Assembly: GCF_013368755.1 (NCBI RefSeq)
Contig: NC_049561.1
Location: 5,518,001-5,582,000 of the forward strand
Direction: 5' to 3'
DNA from: Talaromyces rugulosus
Taxonomy: Eukaryota > Ascomycota > Eurotiomycetes > Eurotiales > Trichocomaceae
DNA: 64,000 nt
The position numbers and the translations under genes were made by a program. A model generated the notes under the pieces. The model was not told the DNA's origin, ran no database searches, and worked only from the letters and a program-made list of their open reading frames with translations. This document shows positions 22,660-34,688 of the stretch, one piece after another. How positions within the stretch are numbered: the stretch's first letter is position 1; every line of letters starts with the position of its first letter.

Positions 22660-23262
22660 TATTAACCAGAAAAAGATGCATACGAAAATGCTACCGTCCT
22701 CCACACCCTCTCAACCAGGCCCCAAAGCTTGAATGGATTCACCTTCTCCCAGCTTTCATCGACCACAATCTGCAGCATCCAATAGTAACCGAAACTGGCG
22801 TGCCATCACCACCTCGGCAGGCATTCACCCGACCCCGAGTGGGCCCATCCTCAACATCCTAGCCACCTTTCACCACTTCCGACTCACCGTATAGTGGCAG
22901 CAACAGAAGTAGTGGGGCATACACAAGTAACTTCATGAACAAGGTGGTCCTTCTTTCCATATAGTCGGTAAGCGAGTCGGAATCCTCAGTTATGGTAGCA
23001 TTACAGACGGCAGGTTGCGCGACTCTACTAGGGCATGGGTATGGAAGTTGTAGCGCTACATTCATGTCTTCTCCACGTCGAACTCTGGAGAGGAGACGAG
23101 ATAATGGCTTCACTCTACCCGAAATTGGCCCCGCCAAGAGAGTATAATACCAAGATCGTCGTTCAGCGAGCTCGATAGGCCCTTCATACCGAATCAGACC
23201 CCGGCAAAGGGCCAGCTCAATTGATATGGAAGTTATTCGGGACAGTGGTATTGTGTCAATCT
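22660..23262 (-). pseudogene. Unidentified gene remnant or partial gene
   Basis: A frame open from the acceptor-like sequence tttcttcag (about 23271-23263) runs about 134 codons to 22859 and contains IELALCRGLIRYEGPIEL, a RRGEDMNVALQL segment and a hydrophobic stretch (FMKLLVYAPLLLLLPLYG). After a gtgagt donor, another frame near 22780-22660 reads FGYYWMLQIVVDESWEKVNP, also protein-like. I could not join them in phase or find a start, and I do not recognise the family. It may be a decayed membrane or regulatory protein. Confidence 0.3.
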
Positions 23263-23666
23263 GAAGAAATACAACGAATGTTCTTAGTATATACTTTGAT
23301 TTTATTTTATCTTGGAACGAAATGAAGCGACTGTTAGTTGCAGTTACTTTTTCACAAAACTGATCAATCTAATTGGTCAACTCGAAAAATATATTCCCAT
23401 TTTAGGAGTAACTAGTGCCTATATATGTGAGGGGTAATAATCCATCTATAACCATAGAGAAGCTTACTTTGAAATAATAATCGTTTTATTCCATACTAAT
23501 AAGCTTGATTTCGTTCCACTTACGCACCCACCTGACCTTGTGTCTATGCTTTGTAGAGTTTGATTATTAATAATTCAATGGAAGAGTTTCATTGGCTGGC
23601 CCCGCCGGCCTGTGAAATAGTTGAACTACGTGTGCTTGCAAAATTAATCCTAACCAAGTCAGATAG

Positions 23667-25478
23667 ATGGAGAGCACTGTCAGAAACAGCAACCCAGGAG
23701 TTAAACGTGCGACAAGAAATTCACTTTCATGCGCACCATGTCGCTACAAGCATCTCCGTTGCGACGGACGCAAACCCATCTGCACACGCTGCGCTGGGGA
23801 GAAGAAGCAATGCACTTGGCCGCCATCGAGACGGCATGGGAATTTAAAAAAAAATGTTGTTTCGATACCTACTGCTTCGGCTCTATATGAGAGCTCTACC
23901 AATCCATCGTTGGGCAGTGTCCTACAGGCATCTAACCCTTATTCACCATTGTCTATTACTGCCAATAGTGACACCGAAACATCTACCAGCATAGATTTTC
24001 GGTTTTTGAGCCTTTATTATAAATTCTTCCATGCCTCTCACCCCTGTGTACTACCACTTCGCGCTTTGAAGCAACGTCTCAGCGAACCGGCAACCCAGCT
24101 TCTCCTTCAGGTGATGTGCTATATTGGGTCAATTTATGACAGTTCAGGTCCATCTGAAAGTTGGAATCAGCTTGTGGAACATGCACTAGCTGATATTCGT
24201 ATGAACAATTCCTCAATCACCGGATTCGATGTCCAGGCTGTTACTCTCTATTCCATCGCCGTTTATTGGCGTAACGAGCCGGACCGCGGGGCTGAATTGC
24301 TTGGTGAAGCAATTTGCATGGGAATGGCGCTTGGCATGAACCGAAAGGAATTCACCAAAATCTATGGAGCCGGGGATCCTCTCCTCGAGGAAAGCTGGCG
24401 ACGGACCTGGTGGGTGCTCTATATCAACGACGCCCACATTTCCTGGAGCACGCACAGATTTCCATTCCGGACAAGCGGTATTGAAAAAACGATGGACTTG
24501 CCCTGCGAAGAGGATGAGTATGAAAAAGGCGTAAGAACTCTTCTTCATTTGCAGCTGAAATAACAAAACTAACTCTCCTATCAGGCTATTCCACCACCAA
24601 AATCATTGGAAGATTATGAGAACCGGGAATTCCTTGGAGATGACGAAACTAATTTTTCATCCTATACAGAGCTGATTGGTCTCACATTGGCAATTGATCG
24701 GGTTATTACATCAGGATACAAGTTAGGCGCCCAAAAGTACAATGCCATGGCTTCCAGGACCGACACTAGCATCTGGGGGTGGTACTCTCTTCTTCCACCA
24801 GCCAAAAGAGCTTTGATCCGTGCCGACGGATCAGTTGATGAGATTATGTTTAAATCATTGTTTATCATGCACACGTGAGTATTTTTCTTTCCTCCCTATG
24901 ATTTCACCTTTTAATATCCTTCTAGATACTTTGTCGAAGTTCACCGACCCCTCTCGGCACTGACCTACAGCGCGATCGAGTCTGTATCTCATTGTGCTCC
25001 ATTGCCACCCTCGGAGGAACTGAAATTCAACCATACTATAGAACGAGAGGTCCACACTGCTAGATGTATCAAAGCGATAGACACCATTGACGAATTTTTG
25101 ACATTGCCTACAAATATCAAGACTCATTCTCCGTTCATCATTTGCATGATTGCCGGGTTGACCATTGCACACCTCTCCGCGTGTCGATACGTCTACACCG
25201 GCGAAAGACTGACCAAACGCCGCGAGAAGATCCGTTTGACTATGGGCACTTTGAAAAATCTAAGCGAACACTGGGCATTTGCGAAAAGAATATACCGGGA
25301 AATCGGAATTATTGCCCGAGAACTATTGTCTCTATCAAAGGATACTCCAACTCCCTCTACCACAGTTGACATGTCTTCAATTGACTTGACAGCATTGGGC
25401 AGTTTACCAGATGCTGACTTTGACTTTTGTGCATTTTTCGATTCCAGCACTACTAGCCACAGTGAACCAAGCTCTTAG
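23667..25478 (+). CDS. Zn(II)2Cys6 fungal transcription factor
   Basis: Nuclear DNA-binding regulator of the Gal4 class. Exons 23667-24530, 24585-24874 and 24926-25478 give 568 residues. The binuclear zinc cluster is at residues 22-49 with spacing CX2CX6CX6CX2CX6C (CAPCRYKHLRC, then CTRCAGEKKQC), preceded by basic residues. The middle region shows the fungal-specific TF homology: AVTLYSIAVYWRNEPDRG, LLGEAICMGMALGMNR and EESWRRTWWVLYINDAHIS. The C-terminus is acidic (LPDADFDFCAFFDSS) and could activate transcription. Both introns are about 50 bp with canonical ends. It is the only regulator in the accessory block and sits next to a cupin and two dead dehydrogenase genes, so a local pathway-specific role is plausible but unproven. 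Confidence 0.92.
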
Positions 25479-25579
25479 GGCATCTTATAATATATCTTAT
25501 TTACAGGTCCATGTCAGTTGAAATTTAGAGATTCTCGGTTTAGTGAATTTTGTCGTAGATTTTCTCCTCAATATACTCT

Positions 25580-26033
25580 CTATTTTACGTACTCCTCATC
25601 AATCTGGATCAAAGCAGCCATCCCATCCCTCTCAAAGGCATCCGTATCAGTAATCATGGTGGCAATCACCGTCGCCGGCTCGGTCTCGCTAGCATTATTA
25701 CTGATTCGATGATGACATCCTGGCGCTTCAAACCAGGTCCCACCCTCCCCAATCACCTTCATCGGGTCATCGTTCATCTTGTTCTGCACTGTGCCCTTGA
25801 GGACAAACACGGCCACATTTGCGCCGCCGTGACGGTGGGGAGGAGTCGAGCCGTTTGGGGGGAATTCGACTCGCAGGGTGACAACAGTCTTGTTTGGGAT
25901 GCCAACTAGCCGGTAGGAATAAGCGATATTGAGAGCGGGCATTGGCCGGCTGGGTTTTTCTTTAATGTCTGGCTGGAGTTGATAAGTTACTGGGCATTGC
26001 GACTTACCTAGGGTCGTAGGTTGGCTCTTCCAT
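25580..26033 (-). CDS. Small cupin-domain protein
   Basis: Single-domain cupin of 128 residues, exons 26033-26008 and 25949-25580 joined by a 58-bp intron (gtaagt..cccag). The start MEEPTYDPS comes from the short first exon. Cupin motif 1 is visible as PPHRHGGANVAVFVLKGTV (two His and later acidic/Gly positions). Motif 2 region is GEGGTWFEAPGCHHRISNNA. Such proteins bind a metal in a small beta-barrel and act as isomerases, oxygenases or cyclase-like enzymes in fungal catabolic and secondary-metabolite clusters; the substrate is unknown. It converges on the Zn2Cys6 regulator, stop codons about 100 bp apart. A TATA-like TTATATAAAG lies about 120 bp upstream of the start. Confidence 0.87.
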
Positions 26034-26712
26034 TTTGAGATTGAATTTGTAGGGTTTCAATATTTTTGAAAGAGGATTTTTTTTATTTTCTGGTTTCAAA
26101 GATTGTAGGAAGCAATCAATTGATACAAATGTAATTTGCGGGGATCTTGTTAGATTTATATAAAGGCACGGCGGTCAACATGATGCTCCACCATAAATGC
26201 ACTCTTCAATCAGATCATCGGAACCAGGTAGATCCGAAAATCGCGCAGTAGCATGAGTCTTTGTATTAAACTTTTGCTAAAAGTAACCTTGAATGTGTCG
26301 TGCGGTGGTTGGTTGTTCTGTATTTTAACTTGGGGCGGTTTGGTTGTGGATAGGCTATCAACGCATCGCATAGCCTATCGCCCCAGCACACCACCGGAAC
26401 AAACTTTTCCAAGAAAAAATATTTTAAAATACATACACCCGTTCAAAATTTTCGACTCATACGCCGTAGACTATGTGATGGCATCATTCACGCTCCGAGA
26501 GTCATTCGGGTATCTATTAATTCAATGTTGAAGTAGCTTATGACATCCATGTCATATTCGGGTTAAACATGGGCTCATAATCGTAGTATATATACTAACT
26601 ACCTTTTTCCGTTTTAATTCCATAAGCCCAAGAACCACAAGTAAAATTTAACGCATGGTATAGTGTTTTCTGATCTAGTTCTCTTAAAGACCTTGGATTT
26701 GAAGAGCACGCC

Positions 26713-27950
26713 ATGTCGGATCTCAAGATCCAATCAACAATAATCATGAAAGGCTCGGATGAGGCCCAAGTCATACATGACTTATCCATCCCATCTCCAG
26801 ACTTGGGCCAGCTTTTGATTCAGACATATGCTGTGGCACTCAATCGCTCTGACTGGATGGCTCTGGACAACTGCGTGCGCCTGAGGGGGAGATTGGGCTA
26901 TGACTTTTCTGGTGAGGCCGTGGAGATAGGGCAGGTCTCGTGGAATATCAGGGATCGTGTAGCTGGGTTTGTGCATGGCTGTGAGAACTATTCAATAGTT
27001 CCGTCGGGCAGAATATCAAAAAAAGGCTGACGTTTCACGGGCCACGCCGCAAACTATAGCATATGGGTCATTTCGCGAATATTTAACTGTTGATGAGGAG
27101 GTTATTATTCGTTTACCGGATCATATCTCATCCAATGAAGAATCTACTATCGGTATGGGTCTGAGTACAGCAGGACAAGCATTCAATGTTGTATCAATCT
27201 CTGCCTCTCCCGCTGCCGAAGGTAGATTCAACCACAAAAAACCAGACGGTTTTTATATATGGTGGAAGCACCGCAACATTGAACAGGTAGTCTTGCAATT
27301 CAGCTCACCAAGCTGTAAGTATTGAGCTCCTTCTTAAATGCCATATCATTTCTCAAATAAAAAATCTCTCATAGATCTGGATTTCGGGTTATTACAACAT
27401 GCTCCGAACAAACATACCTTGGATCGAGTCATTAGGACCTGACAAATTTGTGAGTTACAAAATCCCGCACTCTATAACACAGATCAAAGAGCTCTCCCGC
27501 GAAACAGGGTTGTCCTTCATACTGGATTGCATAGGAAATGAACAGGCCACGGATTTTTGCTACCAATGCTTCACCGCGACACAAGAGGAAGAAGCAAATC
27601 AGAGAGATTACAGATGCGCTTCCCTGATGCCGACTTCCAATTATCCTCCTACAGCCCACAATATTCAGCAAGTGGAACTTCGTATATACCTGCTTTGGGA
27701 AGCGATTTACCATGATAAACGACGCGTTCGATATTCGCAAGACTTGGGAGGCTTCTGATGAAGATAAGAGCTTCATGTCCTCTTTCTACCGCATAATCGA
27801 AGCTCTTCTAGCAGAAGATAAGATAAGATAGGGGTTATGCCTCGGGAGATCAAGCAGGAAGGATTAGAGAATGTATTAGATGGTGTCTGTCCTGTTCGAG
27901 AGGGAAGGGCCCATGCTAGGAAGTTAGTTTATCCCATAAGGTAATTCAAG
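26713..27950 (+). pseudogene. Broken zinc-type alcohol dehydrogenase/enoyl reductase (MDR superfamily)
   Basis: An ATG at 26713 opens MSDLKIQSTIIMKGSDEAQV and the typical ALNRSDWMALDN and GYDFSGEAVEIG blocks, ending at a stop (27028) just after a run of A (about 27018-27024). The next frame continues FREYLTVDEEVIIRLPDH, then FIYGGSTATLN (the nucleotide-binding region, another frame), then WIESLGPDKFVSYK and LSFILDCIGNEQATDFCYQC, then a last frame to about 27950 with KTWEASDEDKSFM and EIKQEGLENVLDG. The order matches trans-acting enoyl reductases of polyketide clusters (about 350-370 residues). Several frame changes and stops are needed, so it appears inactive; some breaks might be introns, but the frameshift at the A run is not. 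Confidence 0.8.
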
Positions 27951-30900
27951 CATAATAATATATATATTGAAATCATGGCTGGCAACTGCATCGAATAGCC
28001 CCTAGACAAAAAGAGTGGAAATCGCGGTATACGCTCACTGACCAGCATCAATTGAGAAGGTAAGTCTGTAGGTATAGAGCCCAATGAGGCTTCATCCATT
28101 ATTCCGGAGCCCCTGTCTCAAAAATTCAGTAATAAGACAGTATAGAATGGTTCATAACTCAGAACAGTAGATTATATCTAATCGTAATACAGACGTTACC
28201 CATGCTCCCGCCAACAGGTAGATCCTCCGGTGCATATAACTTTAATCATCCTTCTTGATTGACAAATATGACTGTACAGAACTAATCCAAATGGCTCTAA
28301 AACTAGCATGATCAACGCGAGAGTTTACACAAGGTATAATCATGGGTATTGAACTCACTACCTCCCAGATTGCTAGAGAACAACAACTTCTAACAGTGAC
28401 CTTGTCCGTGATTCAGCATTAATTGAAGACCTTGAAACCGGAGAAGATAAAATATTCATTAATCACTCAGAGGCAGCTCTTTCTAGTTTGAAAAGAAGGT
28501 TGCTTAGCTACGATTCTGACCAGATTTAAAACTACCAAAAAATTGAGACTTTGGGAGAATATTAAAAATCTTAACATCAAATATGCTACGACTGTAGCTA
28601 TAATAGAGAATTATAACTATAAAAGTGTAGCGATATTTTACTCCAAGAATGAAAATATCAATGCTGGTAATGAAGAATTTTTGGAGAAATTGGTAAAACT
28701 ATTACAAAAAATCTCAGAAAACGATATGGAATTTTGGTTCAAGTTCGCCTACTGACCCAATACATCTAATTATTTGTAGAAAAGATATATAACAAAAATC
28801 TTAATTCTTTATTCAGTATCATGTTTAATCACCGAATACTTTGTATAATTCTCGACTCCTCAATCCTTTCGGATGTATTTAATCACTCTGCTTAATTTGT
28901 CTTGCAAAATACACTTATATATGAAATATTTAAACGTCAACTCCAGCATCAACTTCAGTTAAGGATATGAGAAGATAACCATAATCTCCATATTTGTTTT
29001 TGTCTAAAGGGATTTTGGTGAGACCTCAACTTCTAATTAGACTATCGACTGTCTATTGGACTAGGAAAATAATAATGTCGTGTTAAAGGTACTGCGTGAA
29101 ATACAAAGCCTTTATAAGTGCATGGAAGATTCTGCATACTATATTTGAACCAAAAAAACTCCTTATAGATTTTTATGGCATCATTTGTATTTTCTACAGT
29201 GTAGTTACAGTTACAGAGCTTATGTTAAAAATTAAAAAGGTTTACTTCCATTAAATTCCTTCTAGTACCATCCACCATGTTTATGGCGAGAGCTAAGACT
29301 AGACCATTTAAAAAGCCTGTTGAAGTCCTCACTACCCTTAGATATCTTCTTGAGAGTAAAATATGGCTGAATTTCTTGAAAGATAAAAAAACGATTAGAA
29401 ATCATGTGAAGCTATTATAAGTCAAGAGATAGTTTATGAGGAGGTTCAAATGATAAATTACTTTGAAGCCTACTTAGGCATTAATCTAGAGTTTACTAGT
29501 GAATTATTCTCTTATATTGCTTAGAGTAGAAAGAGCTACTTCGTTTATAAAGTATTTCTGGTTGCGCATAGCATATTCTTAATACGTGGAACTCATGAGA
29601 CAGTTTTTCCTACATAGGAATTGCCCAAGAACTAGCAGTAATACGAGATATGGGATTAGTTTTCATCCCTTAATTCTTGACATTCCTTAAAGACATTCTG
29701 TGCATGGCGCTCACTATGCCATGTCTCCTTCTACATAGAGACCTTCTACATCAAGCATCAGCGGCTCTGTTAATAGCGTAGATGGCACAGCGAGATAAAT
29801 TACCTTTTTCTAAAAGACTTTCAAGTGTGACGTAAGTTTTCTCTTATATCATATTATTAAGAATTGCCTAGAAAACTTCTCTTCTCTAAAATAATTTCTG
29901 TATCTTAAAAGCAGATATAGTTTATATCTCTATTTAAAGGCCTGGTTATCCCACTTTCCTACCTCTAAGTATATCTTATATAAGAAATAACTTACTAATT
30001 AAATAAGTTACAACTTGAAAAATCAATTATAATAGGGGGAAAAGCTCGCTGAAACAGATGCACAAAATGCCGTCAGTAAGAAATATGGATCGCAAACTGT
30101 GCCGACTTTGCTATAAACCGTCAAAGTATGGGTGCCCACTGTGTTGGACATGGTATTGCACAAGAGTGTGTCAAAAGCGAGATTGGAGTACCCATGTCTA
30201 CAACTGCTAAACCCTGAAATGGCCGTCAATTGAAGTTAGTAAAAGCGTCAACTGGTGCACTGGTTTTGCAAACAACTGTATAAATTGGGCCTCACTGTGA
30301 CAAATTGTGCAGTCACCTTTAATCCTAATCTTTTCTACTCCGTAACCCAAAGCGTAACCCTTCACCCAAACCCAGACCTCTAATCTAAACTTTAATAAAT
30401 TAAATGGAACATATACAAATTCTATACGCACTGAAAACTCAATTGATTATTTTTTTTCTACTAGTGCTAAGCCATGAAAATGTTGGTTTACACCTGCCAA
30501 GCAATTCAGGAGCCCCGTCGTAACCGCCGTAACCCGCTGTATGAGAGTGCGATGGCTGCCTGAAATCTCAGGCACTAACAACATATAACATTTAAAAAGC
30601 CGGCGGTTGTTAAATGTGTATCGCTGTGGGATCTGTAGAAGTAAAATATCCAGGTTAATAACTTGGTTTTCTCAATGAGATGAGTTGTTGTTAGGGCTTA
30701 ATGGCTATTTTTTACCACTAGTCCAAAAACAGCGAAACCCTAATGAAAATAACCAACAACGAAGACCCTTCCTTAATGGGAATTCTGGTTTTTGGTATAT
30801 ATTTTTGTCGACGATACGCTTCTCAAGCGTACAAAGAGAACAAGATTTCCTTGACGTTATTGTTGTTTCATTTTATTCTAGAGTATGAAATCATTTACAA

Positions 30901-31500
30901 ATGACTTGAATGGTCGTCGAAAAAATTACTACGATAGGGAAGTAGATCAATGTGGGTTGTGACTAAATTTTATCAAGTCAAGCAGCTCCAAATAAGATTT
31001 ATGTATTTAATTATGCTTCTAACATTACAGCACATTTCCAAAAGCAACCATGGTAGTGGGCACCAACTGTGACCAACATCAAATTCTTGATTTTACTTGG
31101 TGCGCGTGGGACGCTAACGCTCGCAAAGGGTCGCAGGTGCGCCATTCCAGGCAGCAAGATTTCTGGCAGTATGGAGCCAGAGTTGTCCATTTCCTAAAAG
31201 ATTCTTAGGTGAACAGAAATAAATACCATTTAATTTTTGCTACGAAGGGGAAAAAAGAACTTATAACTGTCAACCTCCTCTCGTGACATATTGCATACTT
31301 GTGTAGTTGAGTGAGGTAAACATAAACTTGATAGCCACCCTGATTAGATCCTAGCTAGCGTAATCTTTGACTGATTTTTAACTGATTGCTTATCAAACCA
31401 GTGTATGGAATGTCATAGACCCTCCCGTTTCAAAGTATATGCAACCCTGCACCAAAATTAGAATAACACTCCACGAGAACCACGCTGACCAGCAAGGCGC
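27951..31500. other. AT-rich, gene-free block with coding-like debris
   Basis: Strongly AT-rich DNA with frequent stops in all frames. Protein-like debris occurs near 28412-28525 (LIEDLETGEDKIFINHSEAA, then a stop) and 28543-28755 (a 70-residue Asn/Lys-rich frame containing LEKLVKLLQKISEND). Nothing matches a family I know. Degenerate TAACCC-like words occur at about 30340-30370. No clear terminal inverted repeats were found by eye. It could be old transposon or gene sequence degraded by C-to-T mutation (repeat-induced point mutation), but that is inference. Confidence 0.45.
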
Positions 31501-31793
31501 AGGCCAGACAAACTGTAGATCTTGGGTACGAAATTCCTATCTCCCCGGTGCGTAAGAAGGCGGTAATATGTCTGCTCTTCGCATTCAGCATAGGGCCAAG
31601 CCATTTAGCACCATGTGTAGAGGCGGGTCTGAAGGAACTGACCGGCCAGCCCGGCGTATCAAGTGGTGAAAAGGCTGTCCAGGTGTCGACTGCGCTCGCA
31701 TATATTGTGAGGACTTCACACGATCTCAGACTTTCGGTCCTGACCTCTGCAATCAAGCCTGTTCATGCCCCCCAGTCCTTGAATGTTCTTATT

Positions 31794-32852
31794 ATGTATC
31801 CTCTCCGAGAGTCATGGGCCATCAAAGTCCTGATTCTTACGCCACTCACCTTGCTACTCCTTTCCTTTTTATGGTTAACGAGCACACGATACTATTCGGA
31901 TCACCTTGATGTCGTCCCACACTATGAGCCTGTCTCCCACGACGAGTTCGTCTCCCAGAAACACCACCACAACGCTTCCTCGACGTCAAAAAATGCCTTT
32001 GCCACTTTCTTGTCAGGGTATAATGGAACCGATTCGGAGAAATACTTCACCGCCGTGAAGCTCCTCACATACCAGCTAATTCACGACCCGCCAACCCGAG
32101 CACGAAATGGTACCCCATTCATTGTCTTGGTGACCAAGGACGTCGAGCAGGAAAGACAGGACATCCTCCGACACGGCGGTGCGACGGTCATCTCAGTTGA
32201 CGACGTGGAGCGAGACTGGTTTCAACCCACGACGTCTCGGTGGGAAGGGGTTATGGCCAAGCTAAACCTCTGGTCGTTGACTGACTACGAGAAAGTTGTC
32301 TTTGTCGATGCCGACACAGTGATACTGAAACCTATGGATGAAATTTTCTCGATACCAGCCACCGATATAAGAGACTCGCTCCCTGCTCCACCCGAAGCCA
32401 TCGATCCATTAGCCAGCATGTCTGTTACACCACCACAAAAATACATGATGGCCGGTATTCACGACATTTGGATCGAAGCGAACAAGAAGCCGCCGGAGAA
32501 CGAGACCTTTTACGAGGTAGACAACTACATGAACGCCGGGTTCTTCGTCATCTCCCCATCCAAGGAGATGTTCGATTTCTATCTCTCGCTCCTTGAAAAC
32601 CCTGTCCCCTTTGACTTGAATTACCCGGAGCAGAATCTGTTGAACTTTGCACATCGAACCGATGGGCAGATGCCGTGGCAGGTCCTCAATACCACTTGGA
32701 ACGATATTACGCAGCTCAACCCTTCGTATGATCGGAACGCTCGATCACTTCATCACAAATGGTGGGTTGAGTTACCCGATAAACCCATTCAGGATTTTAT
32801 CAAGGGTGCTATGGAAAGGATGGATGAAACAGAGGCGGATTTTGCATTTTGA
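31794..32852 (+). CDS. Glycosyltransferase family 8, Golgi type II membrane protein
   Basis: Single-exon gene of 352 residues. An N-terminal membrane anchor (residues about 13-30, LILTPLTLLLLSFLWL) follows a short cytoplasmic tail, so the catalytic domain faces the Golgi lumen. The GT8 fold is shown by TAVKLLTYQLIHDPPTRA, FIVLVTKDVEQERQDILR, MAKLNLWSLTDYEKVVFVDA with the DxD metal site (DAD), VILKPMDEIF, and YMNAGFFVISPSKEMFDFY followed by PEQNLLNF. GT8 enzymes transfer glucose, galactose, glucuronate or GlcNAc from nucleotide sugars; fungal members of this subgroup resemble plant PGSIP/GUX and galactinol-synthase-like proteins. I chose the ATG at 31794 because it puts the anchor near the N-terminus; the frame is open upstream but has no ATG there. 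It is flanked by AT-rich DNA yet looks intact. Confidence 0.9.
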   Translation: MYPLRESWAIKVLILTPLTLLLLSFLWLTSTRYYSDHLDVVPHYEPVSHDEFVSQKHHHNASSTSKNAFATFLSGYNGTDSEKYFTAVKLLTYQLIHDPPTRARNGTPFIVLVTKDVEQERQDILRHGGATVISVDDVERDWFQPTTSRWEGVMAKLNLWSLTDYEKVVFVDADTVILKPMDEIFSIPATDIRDSLPAPPEAIDPLASMSVTPPQKYMMAGIHDIWIEANKKPPENETFYEVDNYMNAGFFVISPSKEMFDFYLSLLENPVPFDLNYPEQNLLNFAHRTDGQMPWQVLNTTWNDITQLNPSYDRNARSLHHKWWVELPDKPIQDFIKGAMERMDETEADFAF

Positions 32853-34688
32853 TTGTTGTGTTGTAACATTGAATCATGGGAATTGGCGTGTACATTTATT
32901 GCATATTAGTTTTATACCACCTGATGTTAACCTCTTACAAAATATGTTAGGGGTATTTGGTAACAGCGTAAAAACAGACACTCCAACGGCAGAGCAGGTA
33001 CGTAGTGAAATGAGAAACGTAATGGGGAGTTAACAAAACCCTGAAACGTCAACCGAAAAGCGAGAAATAATAGATATTCTCTGGCAATACAGAGTACCTT
33101 TTAGGTATAGAAGGAGTTGGTTAAGATCTTCAATAATACCAACTATAGGGGCCAAAAAAACTAGGTTTCAATAGCAACTTCGTACGCTAGTAGGAATATC
33201 TCTATATATGGTTAGTACCAAAAACCCACCAACAATGTCAATACGCACCCGCCGTTCCCGTTAAGGGGTTTCTTGTTGGTACGTACGGATGACAAATTAC
33301 CGAGTACAGTGGATAACAAGTCGTTATTTGGTTCAATGTCAAACCCTAGTTTAGACTTTTAAAAGATCCTTAAGAAAATCCAACGGGTTCAGTCCAATTA
33401 TATCCACTTGCGAATTACCAAGTTACTAAATCCTGCAAGAGTATCCGGCAGGAGTCGGAGGAACTTGGCTATACGGTTATAACTTATATGCCGATATCCG
33501 AAATATTTATGACCAAGCTAGGCCGAATCGATTGCGACGGGCGATGCAATAAGAACCTTATTATCCACTATCCATGAAAAAGTGATGCATATATACTCCG
33601 TAACAAAATAATAACAACAGTACAAAGAAAACTGAAATTTGAAGCCCAGTTTTCGGACGAAACAATGCTACACAAATCAAATGGTCTAGTGGCCCAATAC
33701 ACATAGGGCTACACCGGGCGAGGCTGTGCTTGTAGTTGTGATTTAACAGTGCCAAGACGTGTTAATTCTGCTGGTTGCTATTATTAACTTTTGTTTAGTT
33801 GCTAGCAAACAATTAAGAAATTACCTACTTTATGTTCTTTATCATCTACCGGAGGAAAAGCTGTTTGTATAAGGAGTTGATTACCAGTTGATCTGTGTAG
33901 TGAGAGAGATATCCCACGATCACACAACTATTATCTCGACACTTACAATGCTATTCTTGCAGTGGGGCCTGAATTTCATCGATTTTAATCAACAGTTTCT
34001 GTCTCCATCGTCCGCACAGTGAATAGCATATGGAATTTGGACTTCGGGTGCTTAGACACAAGAGAAATGAAACAGGCTGTATATTATTGTGTCTACAAAT
34101 AAATGAATACGCCGCACTGTCAAGACATGTCACGTACATATGTAGTGTAGATGCACCCGCGCAATTGAATGTGATCAACTAATCGTAGCCCCTAGATATG
34201 ACGCAGCAAACAGGTCAAATGACACTACTAGTGATAGGTACTGGCAGATGGCATGTATTTTAACCAGTTAAGATAATTATCATTGTTAGTGCAATTTAGT
34301 AAAAACAAACTAACTCGGAACGTGCCAATTGTGATAATCTTGCGAGAAGATTTCTTTGTCTTGTTTTGCTTCTTTGTTGCACATTTTTTCGGGCAGTACC
34401 GAGAGGGCGGACCTTTCGTAGACATAAAAGACAAAAGAATGTCCGAAGGGCTTTTGAGTAACAATACTATTGTCGACAGTAAGTCGGATGGAATCAGCTC
34501 ACCTGACTACGCAGAGGTTCCTGAATCAGCACCGCTTTGCGCACGTAAAGAATATCTCCCCTCCCTGGATAGCTTCATGCCCCTGAAATAATTCGGTCAA
34601 TTCAGTTGTTTTATTCTTGACGCTTTAGGCATCCTCTGTCGACAACTGCGAGACATTCTATAACGGAATCGATATTATCTCGATAAAT
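32853..34688. other. AT-rich gene-free gap before the P450
   Basis: Mostly AT-rich with no supported gene. A 102-residue frame at 34283-34591 has no recognisable family. The end forms the P450 promoter. Confidence 0.5.

Noticed and set aside
30340..30375. TAACCC-like words suggesting telomeric sequence
   Set aside because: Irregular and few, without a TTAGGG/CCCTAA array; inside a gene-containing window.
30130..31080. Possible inverted terminal repeat (GGTGCCCACT at about 30131 and its reverse complement at about 31055)
   Set aside because: Only about 10 matching bases, no flanking target duplication and no transposase frame between them; likely chance.
31548..31793. Upstream extension of the GT8 frame
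   Set aside because: Open but begins only with a GTG, which fungi do not use normally; the ATG at 31794 places the membrane anchor correctly.
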